Source: Erysipelotrichaceae bacterium (lineage in GTDB: Bacteria; Bacillota_I; Bacilli_A; Erysipelotrichales; Erysipelotrichaceae). From it: a stretch of DNA of 54,141 bases. The translations under genes were made by a program, and so were the position numbers. Shown here piece after piece: positions 33,955-42,456 of the stretch; within the stretch, counting starts at the first letter, position 1, and each line of letters begins with the position of its first letter. Location: the NCBI GenBank assembly GCA_019415435.1, contig DXZE01000006.1, forward strand, positions 1-54,141, given 5' to 3'. The notes beneath the pieces were generated by a model. It had not been told where the DNA came from. It ran no database searches and was given only the letters and a program-made list of their open reading frames with translations.

Positions 33955-35330
33955 TATGCGGTTATCGTCCCTATAACATTCTTATGATATTCATTTACAG
34001 TATTCAGGATACTGTTGATTCTGTTCATAGAAGAATCGCCTATCTTGACTGCCAGTACTACTGCATCAGCATTCTTCAGTTTCTGTCTTTCATCTATGCT
34101 TTCATCAATGTGACCACATACGTTTACATTCGCAAAGCCTGCTTCAGAGAACAATTTCTTTAATTCATTACCATATGCACTACTGAAATTACCAAGAACA
34201 AGCACGTTTGCGGAATCTCCCTGATTCTCTTTTACAGAATCCATAAATAGCTGAATTCTTTCTATATCACTGATATCAGATCTGTTATCTGCACTGATAT
34301 TTAAAATGGCCCTGTCTAATCCTTTATAAAGATGATTATTTTTCTTCTTTCTTGTTAAGACTGTCAGTTTATTGAGATTAAAGTTATTCACAACTTCATC
34401 TGCAGAAGTAACCTTGTCACTGAGCGCATAATAAGCAGCTAATAAAACAATCATGATTAACAGCCCTGCAAGTCCATACTTAACGCCTGACTTAGCCGCA
34501 TCTTTCCAGGAAGCAGCTGTTGACGTACTTCCATTTGTAGAACTGAATGCTGTCTGATAAGAGATCAGATTTGTACGGCGCATCATAAGATCATTCAGTT
34601 CACCAAACCTGTTTAAAGCCCAGTCTGTATAGTCAGAGTCAGAGCCAGTAGAAGTTACAGCTTCACTCTTCTGTACGGTTATATCCGGATTCTTTTCCTG
34701 CATAAAACTGATTTCATTATCTAATGCATCTGTCACAAACTGCAGGATAGTCTCTGCATCTTTCTCATTCGTGTAAGTAACTTTTACATTCAGAGCATTA
34801 CCCGAAGCTTTCACATTTAAAAGATCTGCCATTAATCCTGCTGGTGATACATCATACTGCTGTGCAATGGAACTCCAGTTCAGGGAAGAATCCAGATAAA
34901 TCTTAAGACTATCCGCAATACTGCCGGATGTATTTGTCAGATCTTTGTCCGTATTGTCATCGGATGTTTCTTCATTAATCGTATACAGATCATTTACAGT
35001 ATGAAAATAATAGGTTATCTGTGCCTTACCAGCATTATTAGGATCTATGTTTCTGGCAGGAGAGTTATACAGATATACTCTTTTCTCCTGAATTGCTTTA
35101 TCGATTAATGCAATCTCCTGTGTATTTGCGTCATCAATACTCAGATCACCGGTATCTGTTTCTGTTTCAGCCTGTGGCTGAGCGGTATCCTGACTGGATG
35201 AATCAGATCTGTACTTCTTTACAGTACCTGCCGCAAAGCATAAAACAGCCACTAACAGGATGATTCTCCACTTAAGCAATACTTCTATAAATATTCCTTT
35301 GGCGTCAACAACTTTATCAGTTCGCTTCAT
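33954..35330 (-). CDS. Wzz/CapA-like chain-length protein with C-terminal BY-kinase-like domain
   Basis: 458 residues. Two transmembrane helices (about 20-37 and 285-308) bracket an external region with LLNVKASGNALNVKVTYTNEKDAETI pieces typical of Wzz/CapA proteins. After the second helix about 150 cytoplasmic residues remain. Their pattern resembles a bacterial tyrosine kinase domain (DIERIQLFMDSV, NVLVLGNF, ADAVVLAVKIGDSSMNRI, VIGTI), yet the Walker A P-loop is missing. No Tyr-rich tail is seen. It should set polymer length; the extra domain may be a non-catalytic regulator. AAGGAG before the ATG. No separate CpsD-type kinase or CpsB phosphatase is in the window. Confidence 0.82.
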   Translation of the reverse strand: MKRTDKVVDAKGIFIEVLLKWRIILLVAVLCFAAGTVKKYRSDSSSQDTAQPQAETETDTGDLSIDDANTQEIALIDKAIQEKRVYLYNSPARNIDPNNAGKAQITYYFHTVNDLYTINEETSDDNTDKDLTNTSGSIADSLKIYLDSSLNWSSIAQQYDVSPAGLMADLLNVKASGNALNVKVTYTNEKDAETILQFVTDALDNEISFMQEKNPDITVQKSEAVTSTGSDSDYTDWALNRFGELNDLMMRRTNLISYQTAFSSTNGSTSTAASWKDAAKSGVKYGLAGLLIMIVLLAAYYALSDKVTSADEVVNNFNLNKLTVLTRKKKNNHLYKGLDRAILNISADNRSDISDIERIQLFMDSVKENQGDSANVLVLGNFSSAYGNELKKLFSEAGFANVNVCGHIDESIDERQKLKNADAVVLAVKIGDSSMNRINSILNTVNEYHKNVIGTITA

Positions 35331-35352
35331 TAACGGATTCTCCTTTTCTGAT

Positions 35353-36333
35353 TTAATCTGTCCATGCTCTTTTTCTCAACACTGAGTAAAATAAACCATT
35401 TCCTTTATCTGCTATGCGGCTGAATCTGCTTGATTTTAACAGTAATTCATAAACATCCGGACATGTAGTATGCATGTCAATAATGAATTCTTTCAGTCTT
35501 TCACGATTTTCCTTAGACTTATCAGCCATGCAGATATAACGCAGTCCCAGTTCCATCTGTTTTACAAGATGAGCCTGTACATACTTACGCTGTCCAATTC
35601 TATCTGCAGGCATCGCATTATAGCATGCAATGACATGATCCATCACTTTTTTGTGATCATCCAGATGCTTTTCAATACTTTTGCGATTAACACTTTGTCC
35701 TTCTCTGCCCATCATGTACTGATAAACATTGTTCTTAGTGATTGTAATGGTTTCTGCTAAAGAGGCCGGATAGATATCTAATTCAACATCCGTATACAGA
35801 CAATGTGTATCCAGTCTTTGTTTCATCTTCTTTAAAATGCTGGTTTTGAAGCATAAACAATGCATTGGAATATCTTTTGTAAACACCACATCTGCAAAGG
35901 CATAAGTTCCTTCTTTGATATTTTCACAAGGATCTACAATTTCCTTCTTATCTGAGTCTTCATAACGGGTTGTATATAAAGATACAACATAGTCACTGTC
36001 GATAGACTTCAGTTTATTTACAAATTGTGATAGCTCTTCAGGATCATACCAGTCATCTCCATCCAGCTGCTTGAAATACTTTCCTTCTGCTATCTCAATG
36101 GAATGATTGATTGTGCTTCCATATCCACCGTTTTCTTTATTGATTAATGTAAAACTGTCTGGATATTGGGAAACATACTTTTTTCCAATCTCTGCCGTGT
36201 TATCCGTAGATCCATCGTTTTCTATCAATACTTCAATATCATTTAATGCTTTACACTGTGCAATTGAGCCCAGGCATCTATCCAGATATGCAGATACGTT
36301 ATATGCCGCAATAGATATCGTTAATGTCTTCAT
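35353..36333 (-). CDS. Family 2 glycosyltransferase
   Basis: 326 residues. GT-A fold signs: TISIAAYNVSAYLDRCLGS, ENDGSTDNT and the DxD-type QLDGDDWYDP. The start is next to the Wzz-like gene and the gene's 5' end overlaps the previous gene by four bases. Cytoplasmic or membrane-associated addition of one sugar to the lipid-linked repeat is expected; donor unknown. Confidence 0.9.
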   Translation of the reverse strand: MKTLTISIAAYNVSAYLDRCLGSIAQCKALNDIEVLIENDGSTDNTAEIGKKYVSQYPDSFTLINKENGGYGSTINHSIEIAEGKYFKQLDGDDWYDPEELSQFVNKLKSIDSDYVVSLYTTRYEDSDKKEIVDPCENIKEGTYAFADVVFTKDIPMHCLCFKTSILKKMKQRLDTHCLYTDVELDIYPASLAETITITKNNVYQYMMGREGQSVNRKSIEKHLDDHKKVMDHVIACYNAMPADRIGQRKYVQAHLVKQMELGLRYICMADKSKENRERLKEFIIDMHTTCPDVYELLLKSSRFSRIADKGNGLFYSVLRKRAWTD

Positions 36334-37478
36334 ACAGATTCCTTTCTGTATATTTCTTTATACAGGCTCATAATTTTATCAGAATATTTGTGGATATCAA
36401 ATTCATCATATGCATATTTTCTGCCTGCATTGGCAATATTTCTGCAGATGTCTTTATAATTGAGAGCCCATACGATCTGATCAGCTAATGACTCTGCATG
36501 ACGGCATTCATATAACAGACCTGTTTTATGATCATCAATAATCTCTGGGGTTGCGCCTGCATCAGCACCGATTACCAGAGCACCGGAAAGCTGTGCTTCT
36601 ATCGTAACTCTTCCTAATCCTTCGGCAGAAGAACATACCAGAATGATATCGTCTTCATTACGTGCATCATACAGTTTCTTACGGTCATCAATACGGTTAA
36701 TGAAAGAAACATTGTCCAAATGAGCTTTTTCTACTTCTGTAACTGCTTCTTTCCCATATTCTGTTTCATGGTCACCTATAATCCGCAGTCTGATGTTCTG
36801 AATACCTCTTTCATGCAGTACTTCAAATGCTTTTATGGCATCCATCTGTCCTTTCTGCTGGTCCAGAAGACCATATACAGAAACTGTTACTTCATCCTTA
36901 TTGAAGATTGTCTTATTTTGATTTAAGTAAACAGATGTATCAAAGCCATCTTTTAATTCCATGAATTTACCCTGAGGAACTTTCTTCTGATATTCATCAA
37001 GGATAAACTTTGAAATAGCAATGTTTACATAAGCATTCTGCATGATGAAAAAATGCTTCTTTTTATCCAGAAACTGAAGGTTTAAGCCATTTTCAACACT
37101 TTCACGGATATGACATATATAAGGTATACCAAGCTGATTAGCGGCATCCATACCACCTAATGCCGGCAGGCTGTTATTATGCACAATATCCGGTTTTATT
37201 TTCTGGAATAACTGTTTTACTTCCTTCACTGCTTTATTTTCATAAACTTTCTTTGAACAGTCTTTAATAAAACTGGTAGTTTTTACAGCATTAATATAAG
37301 GAATTTTATAGTAAGGAATATGCATTTGATCTAATCTTTCAGTGATATTCCCTTCTCTTCTCATTAACACAACCGGTTCAAACTGTTCTCTGTCAAGACA
37401 ACTTAACAAGTCCAGCAGTGAACTGTTGGCCCCGCCGTTATATTCTGATGTACTCAATACATAACATACTTTGATCAT
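36330..37478 (-). CDS. Family 4-type (GT-B) glycosyltransferase
   Basis: 382 residues. N-terminal VCYVLSTSEYNGGANSSLLDLL (pieces YVLSTSEYNGGANSS), a GT-B middle and the EX7E-type signature CSSAEGLGRVTIEAQLSG followed by GATPEIIDDHKTGLLYE. Retaining GT4 enzymes of this type transfer sugars such as galactose or rhamnose to the growing repeat. Four-base overlaps on both sides (ATGA) show tight coupling. Confidence 0.9.
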   Translation of the reverse strand: MIKVCYVLSTSEYNGGANSSLLDLLSCLDREQFEPVVLMRREGNITERLDQMHIPYYKIPYINAVKTTSFIKDCSKKVYENKAVKEVKQLFQKIKPDIVHNNSLPALGGMDAANQLGIPYICHIRESVENGLNLQFLDKKKHFFIMQNAYVNIAISKFILDEYQKKVPQGKFMELKDGFDTSVYLNQNKTIFNKDEVTVSVYGLLDQQKGQMDAIKAFEVLHERGIQNIRLRIIGDHETEYGKEAVTEVEKAHLDNVSFINRIDDRKKLYDARNEDDIILVCSSAEGLGRVTIEAQLSGALVIGADAGATPEIIDDHKTGLLYECRHAESLADQIVWALNYKDICRNIANAGRKYAYDEFDIHKYSDKIMSLYKEIYRKESV

Positions 37479-38539
37479 AATACCTTATCCTTTATAATCT
37501 TTTCTGCAGTAAGAATAGCCTTCTTTGTATAATATCCTTCTTTCAGTTTACCTGAAATCAACTGTGCATTTCTGCACATTTCCTGGTATTGTTCTGCGGT
37601 TATTGTTTCAAAGACTGCTGAAAGTTCTCTTAAAGAGGAAACCGTAATACCTACATGATTATCTGTTACATACTCTGCCTCAGCTGCCTGATTCCATATA
37701 ACAACCGGAAGCCCTGAAGATAAATACAGGGATAATTTGTGCGGATTATTATATTTTAAATACTCTCCTGCAGGTCCTTTACAGCCATCCACAGAAGAAC
37801 CATCCCAAACAAGTCCAAACCCCTTATTCAGTTTCATAGGGATCTCTGAAGCAGAGAGTGATCCATAATAATGGATAAATGGATACGTATTCAGAGAATC
37901 ATCATAGTTAGAACCATACAAATTCACTTCAGCACCTTGTAATTCTGATAATTCACGGATGTAATTACTCTTCTGAGTATTCAGATTTCCGGCTATCGTA
38001 ATAGATTTATCAAATACAGGATATACAGAAGTATCCTTGTTCTGCAGGTAGTCAAATATTTCCAGAGTAACTAATCTGTCTGTATCAAATCCATTTTCTA
38101 TAAACCATTGTTTCATCCTGTCGTTATGTACAATGAAAACATCAGACAGGTTCTTCATGAATTCAAATTCTTCTTTGTAATAGTCACTGTAGCGGTATTT
38201 TCTGATTTCTTCTACATCATGAATCAGAGATATAAAATGACAGTTCTTTTTATCCTTTAAATTACTTAATGTTTTATTTCTTGTTAACTGACCATGATGA
38301 TAAGGATTCTGAATGAGTACTAATGCATTGTCTTCTATTTCTTTATATACATGATTCCAGTCATGATAAAAAGTGATTTGTCTTTCGATCTTTGGAAGTG
38401 TGCCGTCTTTGTCATTATTAAAATGTAACAGACATTTCTGATATCCGAGACTTTGGGCAATCGTTCCTACATCAGAAACGGCTTTACTTCCGGCATTGTG
38501 CTTGTCTTTTTCTGTTTCAAATATTTGATATTTATTCAT
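37475..38539 (-). CDS. Galactofuranosyltransferase / Gtf3-like glycosyltransferase
   Basis: 354 residues. It resembles the family containing beta-1,6-galactofuranosyltransferases and streptococcal Gtf3: KAVSDVGTIAQSLGY near the start, SLIHDVEEIRKYRYS, a GxxxVWDG-type KGFGLVWDGSS, and YLKYNNPHKLSLYLSSGLPVV. With UDP-galactopyranose mutase encoded at 21638-22759, transfer of galactofuranose is an attractive inference, but Gtf3 members also use glucose, so donor remains open. Overlaps the next gene's stop by one base (TAATG). Confidence 0.78.
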   Translation of the reverse strand: MNKYQIFETEKDKHNAGSKAVSDVGTIAQSLGYQKCLLHFNNDKDGTLPKIERQITFYHDWNHVYKEIEDNALVLIQNPYHHGQLTRNKTLSNLKDKKNCHFISLIHDVEEIRKYRYSDYYKEEFEFMKNLSDVFIVHNDRMKQWFIENGFDTDRLVTLEIFDYLQNKDTSVYPVFDKSITIAGNLNTQKSNYIRELSELQGAEVNLYGSNYDDSLNTYPFIHYYGSLSASEIPMKLNKGFGLVWDGSSVDGCKGPAGEYLKYNNPHKLSLYLSSGLPVVIWNQAAEAEYVTDNHVGITVSSLRELSAVFETITAEQYQEMCRNAQLISGKLKEGYYTKKAILTAEKIIKDKVL

Positions 38540-39654
38540 TAATCCTCCATCAGCATCTTTTCTAATCTTGGAGCTTCTTCATCAATCAGATATCCTTTAT
38601 CTTTGAACTGTTTTACGATATGTGCTTCATCTGCTCTTTTCTGATACTGAAGATTCTCATATATCTGATCTGCCCATTCTTCTGCGGACTGGTCAAGACT
38701 GAAGAACTGAAAGTTATCATTAATCTTTAATTCTTCAGGTATTACTTTATTGGAAGCAAGTACTGGCAAACCATCTGCCTGTGCCTCTAAAGCCGCAATA
38801 CTGAGTCCTTCAAACAAAGAAGGGAAAAGGAAAAGATCAAAAGTGCTGAGCCAGCCGGGAATATCTTTCTGCATACCGGCAAAAATCACCTGGTTTTCAA
38901 TTCCCAGTTTACTGCATTTCTCTCTTAGCTTTGTTTCATCTTCTCCCTGACCAACCAGGATAAGGTATACATCAGATTTTTTCTTTTTCAAAGCAGCCAC
39001 TATATCCAATGCGAACATCTGATTCTTCTGGAAATGAAGCCTGCCTACATTTCCCATGACATAACTGTTTTCATCAATACCAAGCTGTTTACGGACATTC
39101 TTTCTCTTTTCTGCATCAAATTGATATTTACTTACATCGATAGCATTATGAATAATCTTTACCTTAGGCATCAGATCATCACGGTAGAACCACTTTGCGG
39201 CATCTTGTGAACACGCCCAGAAATCTGTCGCATATTTATCGATGATCTTACGATTATGTTCATGCAGCAAACCGCGTAATCTGCTGTCCATATTACGGCT
39301 GTTATGACTGTGAATAATTCTCTTTGGAATGCCATATTTCTTTGCAAGTTTCAGATAATCAATATTTGCAAGACTGCTTACATTCACCCATATGGCATCA
39401 TATTCTTTAGCATGTTTTTGAAAGAAATTATTTAATTCTCTACGAAAGACAACAGGATTTTCACGTCTTGGTGTGAAATGGAAGGTCTTACTTCCATAAC
39501 CTATCAGCTCATCTTCATATGCAATCTTATTATAAGAATTACATAGGAAATCCAGATGCACATTATCATGATTCATCTTTCTGTAATAATTCATCAGGAA
39601 TGATTCTACCCCACCAGGATTTTCAGTCATTCCAAAAACGATAATCTTTTTCAT
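38539..39654 (-). CDS. Family 4 glycosyltransferase (CapM/EpsF-like)
   Basis: 371 residues. GT-B enzyme: FGMTENPGGVESFLMNYYR at the start, IIHSHNSR, then NVGRLHFQKNQ and the SLFEGLSIAALEAQADGLPVLAS signature (piece FEGLSIAALEAQ). Members of this subgroup are common in capsule and exopolysaccharide clusters and add hexoses or N-acetylhexosamines. One-base overlap with the following gene. Donor unknown. Confidence 0.9.
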   Translation of the reverse strand: MKKIIVFGMTENPGGVESFLMNYYRKMNHDNVHLDFLCNSYNKIAYEDELIGYGSKTFHFTPRRENPVVFRRELNNFFQKHAKEYDAIWVNVSSLANIDYLKLAKKYGIPKRIIHSHNSRNMDSRLRGLLHEHNRKIIDKYATDFWACSQDAAKWFYRDDLMPKVKIIHNAIDVSKYQFDAEKRKNVRKQLGIDENSYVMGNVGRLHFQKNQMFALDIVAALKKKKSDVYLILVGQGEDETKLREKCSKLGIENQVIFAGMQKDIPGWLSTFDLFLFPSLFEGLSIAALEAQADGLPVLASNKVIPEELKINDNFQFFSLDQSAEEWADQIYENLQYQKRADEAHIVKQFKDKGYLIDEEAPRLEKMLMED

Positions 39655-39666
39655 ACTGTCTATTCC

Positions 39667-40635
39667 TTACTTGTTCCTGTATCTGCTTGCAGCATAACAC
39701 AGGAAGTAGTGTTTATGTTTCAGCATATATGCCATGATTCTGCTGGTTTTAGAAAGAGACTCAGGATCATATACATTTAATGCATAGCTGACTGCATCAT
39801 TAGAAAGAATATCTTTCATCATAGCTTTACCATTCTGATAGGATATTCCTTTTTTCCATATATGATGAACCATCATTATCAGAAGATTTATAACACAAAA
39901 ATTTCCTGCATATTTTTCATATTCTGTATTCTGATATATCTGAATGACATATTTCATGGAATCCAGATAATGTTTTACTGCTTCCGGATTCTGTTTGGCA
40001 GAAGAACTGGCATATACATAATACGTGTAAAAAACTTCATTGAAATACCGGATATGTTTCACATGTTTCATATATTCCAGAATGAAAATGGTATCTTCCG
40101 CATGTGTCAGTTCTTCATGAAATCTGATATTGTACTTATACAATGTATCTTTGAAAAAGAACTTGGACCATACTGTTCCATATAAATTAGGAACTGATAA
40201 AGTTTTTTTAATTAATGCATCAGATTTCTCTACAGAATCCAATGTAACTTCTTCTTCCCTGTCTTCTTTTATCTTTCTATACGATGCATATCCATAATCT
40301 GAGTCATTTAATTTAGTAATGAAACTTAATGCTTTTTCTACGTCTATATAATCATCAGCATCACAGAATGTAATCCACTTCCCTATCGCATGTTCAATAC
40401 CATTATTTCTGGCAGAAGAAACACCCATGTTTCCCTGTTCAATGACATGAACCCATGGCTTATTCTCAGCGTAATGTTTTAATTCATCAACTACGTTATT
40501 ATCTGAGCCATCACTGACAATCAATACTTCATATGCTCCATTTAAAGGATTTTCAAAGCATGATAAGCATCTTTCTAATACTGATCTGTCTGGATTATAG
40601 ACAGGTACTATAATACTTAAATTTATTTCAGTCAT
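39667..40635 (-). CDS. Family 2 glycosyltransferase
   Basis: About 322 residues. LSIIVPVYNPD, VSDGSDNN and the DxD segment TFCDADDYID define a GT-A family 2 enzyme; EELTHAEDTIFILEYM is the later acid-rich segment often containing the base. A longer reading from 40668 is open, but GGAG five bases before the ATG at 40635 decides the start. It follows the acyltransferase by 10 bases. Confidence 0.9.
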   Translation of the reverse strand: MTEINLSIIVPVYNPDRSVLERCLSCFENPLNGAYEVLIVSDGSDNNVVDELKHYAENKPWVHVIEQGNMGVSSARNNGIEHAIGKWITFCDADDYIDVEKALSFITKLNDSDYGYASYRKIKEDREEEVTLDSVEKSDALIKKTLSVPNLYGTVWSKFFFKDTLYKYNIRFHEELTHAEDTIFILEYMKHVKHIRYFNEVFYTYYVYASSSAKQNPEAVKHYLDSMKYVIQIYQNTEYEKYAGNFCVINLLIMMVHHIWKKGISYQNGKAMMKDILSNDAVSYALNVYDPESLSKTSRIMAYMLKHKHYFLCYAASRYRNK

Positions 40636-40645
40636 ACTGCTCCAA

Positions 40646-41698
40646 TCAAGGTAATAATACCTTTCCATATGGTATCTTTCTGATAATCCAGATAAAGAGA
40701 ATACCTATAGCAAGAATAATAAATGGCATTATCAATCTGTAAGATAACAAAACTGTATTCAAATGAAATTCTGAAAGAACTGTCTGCAGTATAGGTCTAT
40801 GCAGCAGGTAAATAGAAAATGTATAACCTTTCACATGTTTTACGATCCATGTGATGAAGGATGGTTCTTTAAAACGTTTATAAAACTGTTTAATAAATAG
40901 AAAGATTGCGGTGGAATATAAGATGCATGGCACATTTACATATTCTTTAAATGTGCGCAATATTTCACCAGCACGCATGGATACATAATATGTACCACCT
41001 GCATGCAGGATAAATCCTGCTATACCCAGAATATAAATAATAATCCGATAAGATTTCTTTACATCATAATGACTGATCAGATACCCAATAACAATAAAGA
41101 TGAGATAACCCTGTATGGCTCCAATAGTAATCGGCCATCCAGAATCAATATTTAATAAAGAAAAGACAAATGGAATTAATGAGTTCAGAATGAATCCACC
41201 TATTGCAAGATAGGTAAATACACTCTTACGTTTTTCTTCAGGTACAGCAGAAAATAAAGGTATGGATAAATATACAGAAAATAGCACAGGGAAATACCAA
41301 TATGCACCTTCAATTCCATTTCCATATATCAACGATCTTATGATCATCTTAATAGAGATATCAGATACACTTATAGTCTTTAATACAAATGCATAATAAA
41401 ACAATAAAATAAATGTCCATATAACATAAGGTACTACTGTTTTATGTATTCTTTTTTGAAAGAAGGTTTTTGTATCATACCTTTTTCTGTAATCTACTAA
41501 CGTAGCACCACTGATCATAAAAAATACAGGGACTGCAAAATAGAACAATGATTCAATGATATTTGCGGATGGCCAGTAACTATGCGGATCGGCATTAAAA
41601 TCCCAGAAGCAGGAATTTACATGCATGAATATTACAGCTATACAGCTGATAACAGATAGAAAACTAATCCATTCTTTTTCTTTTTTTGCAGATTTCAT
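40646..41698 (-). CDS. Family 3 acyltransferase (OafA-like), membrane
   Basis: About 350 residues, ten or so transmembrane helices. ISFLSVISCIAVIFMHVN carries the His of the family 3 motif, and SLFYFAVPVFFMISGATL and YWYFPVLFSVYLSIPL (piece AYWYFPVLFSVYL) are conserved. It probably acetylates a sugar of the polysaccharide or its lipid intermediate. The open frame reaches 41812, but a terminator hairpin lies inside that stretch, so the start is near 41698 (AAGGAA ahead) or 41713. It is the first gene of the long glycosyltransferase unit. Confidence 0.85.
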   Translation of the reverse strand: MKSAKKEKEWISFLSVISCIAVIFMHVNSCFWDFNADPHSYWPSANIIESLFYFAVPVFFMISGATLVDYRKRYDTKTFFQKRIHKTVVPYVIWTFILLFYYAFVLKTISVSDISIKMIIRSLIYGNGIEGAYWYFPVLFSVYLSIPLFSAVPEEKRKSVFTYLAIGGFILNSLIPFVFSLLNIDSGWPITIGAIQGYLIFIVIGYLISHYDVKKSYRIIIYILGIAGFILHAGGTYYVSMRAGEILRTFKEYVNVPCILYSTAIFLFIKQFYKRFKEPSFITWIVKHVKGYTFSIYLLHRPILQTVLSEFHLNTVLLSYRLIMPFIILAIGILFIWIIRKIPYGKVLLP

Positions 41699-41717
41699 TA
41701 ACTTTTCCTTCATAACG

Positions 41718-41762
41718 AAAAAAATCAGCCGTGGAAATATATCCACGGCTGTAACTTTAACA
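41718..41762 (-). promoter_or_regulatory. Terminator-like hairpin leader before the polysaccharide unit
   Basis: Perfect 9-bp stem CAGCCGTGG (41726-41734) / CCACGGCTG (41743-41751), eight-base loop, then seven T on the minus strand and an ATG 12 bases on. The minus-strand 13-mer TGTTAAAGTTACA (41750-41762) runs into the stem. It can end the VanZ-like gene's transcript and/or act as leader of the acyltransferase unit. Confidence 0.65.
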
Positions 41763-41787
41763 TATATTTTGTGTAAGTTATATAACC

Positions 41788-42189
41788 TTAATCCTCTTTG
41801 TGCATTAACCACAGAATCAGATGATAGATAAGACGTACACAGGAGAATATGGCAAAAAAGAATATAAATCCAGCCAGTCCTGCGACAACATCTTCCATTT
41901 CAACACTGCCAGTATGCGTAATACCCTGTCCTATTTCTATGGCGAAGGTTAACACAATCATACAGGTAAATACATAGATCCAGGCGACAACCATAATGTG
42001 ATTATGCTTAGCTAAAGCTTTAAAGATTGGATAAACAATAAAGATCATGATTAATCCGATTAACCCGATCACTATAAAATGCAGTTCTTTATCAGTTAAT
42101 CCATAACTCTTGTTATCATTCAGAGATAAGAAATATGTATGCCATTTAGTAATCTGTTCAACAAGCCAATACATTAATCTTGTAAACAT
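41788..42189 (-). CDS. VanZ-like small membrane protein
   Basis: 133 residues, four transmembrane helices. The segment FAIEIGQGITHTGSVEMEDVVAGLAGF matches the VanZ-like pattern of Glu/Gln in one helix and an acidic pair before a helix (pieces FAIEIGQ and MEDVVAGLAG). VanZ-type proteins affect resistance to lipid-II-binding antibiotics in some cases, but most have no known role. It sits at the start of the polysaccharide region. A 47-residue reading frame upstream overlaps its start by 16 bases. Confidence 0.7.
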   Translation of the reverse strand: MFTRLMYWLVEQITKWHTYFLSLNDNKSYGLTDKELHFIVIGLIGLIMIFIVYPIFKALAKHNHIMVVAWIYVFTCMIVLTFAIEIGQGITHTGSVEMEDVVAGLAGFIFFFAIFSCVRLIYHLILWLMHKED

Positions 42190-42317
42190 AAACTCACTCT
42201 TTTCTTCTTCCAGATTTCAAATCTTTTCTGTACTTCAGGATCTTTGAAATCTTTCAATATGTCATCTATAAGGGACGCGGCTAAAGCATCTATTATTTCC
42301 TGTGATATTTCTTTCAT
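42174..42317 (-). CDS. Small protein of 47 residues, unknown function
   Basis: An open frame missing from simple length cutoffs: it starts MKEISQEIIDALAAS and ends FEIWKKKRVSLCLQD. AAGGAAG lies about ten bases upstream of the ATG (42317). The composition (alternating acidic, basic and hydrophobic residues) suggests helical coding sequence rather than noise. The stop lies 16 bases inside the VanZ-like gene, the pattern of coupled translation. No family recognised. Confidence 0.5.
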   Translation of the reverse strand: MKEISQEIIDALAASLIDDILKDFKDPEVQKRFEIWKKKRVSLCLQD

Positions 42318-42456
42318 TGTTTTTATTCTTCCTTATAGGGTATTCATAATTATACTCACTTGAAAATGAAAGTTGTTGCAAAGTATCTGCATAATTTGTA
42401 TTGAAATATGTTATTCTTTACTCAGAAATTATTGAGTCAGGAGAAACTGAGCAAAA

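Noticed and set aside
41699..41812. N-terminal extension of the acyltransferase
   Set aside because: It runs through a terminator hairpin and overlaps the VanZ-like gene; a better start lies downstream.
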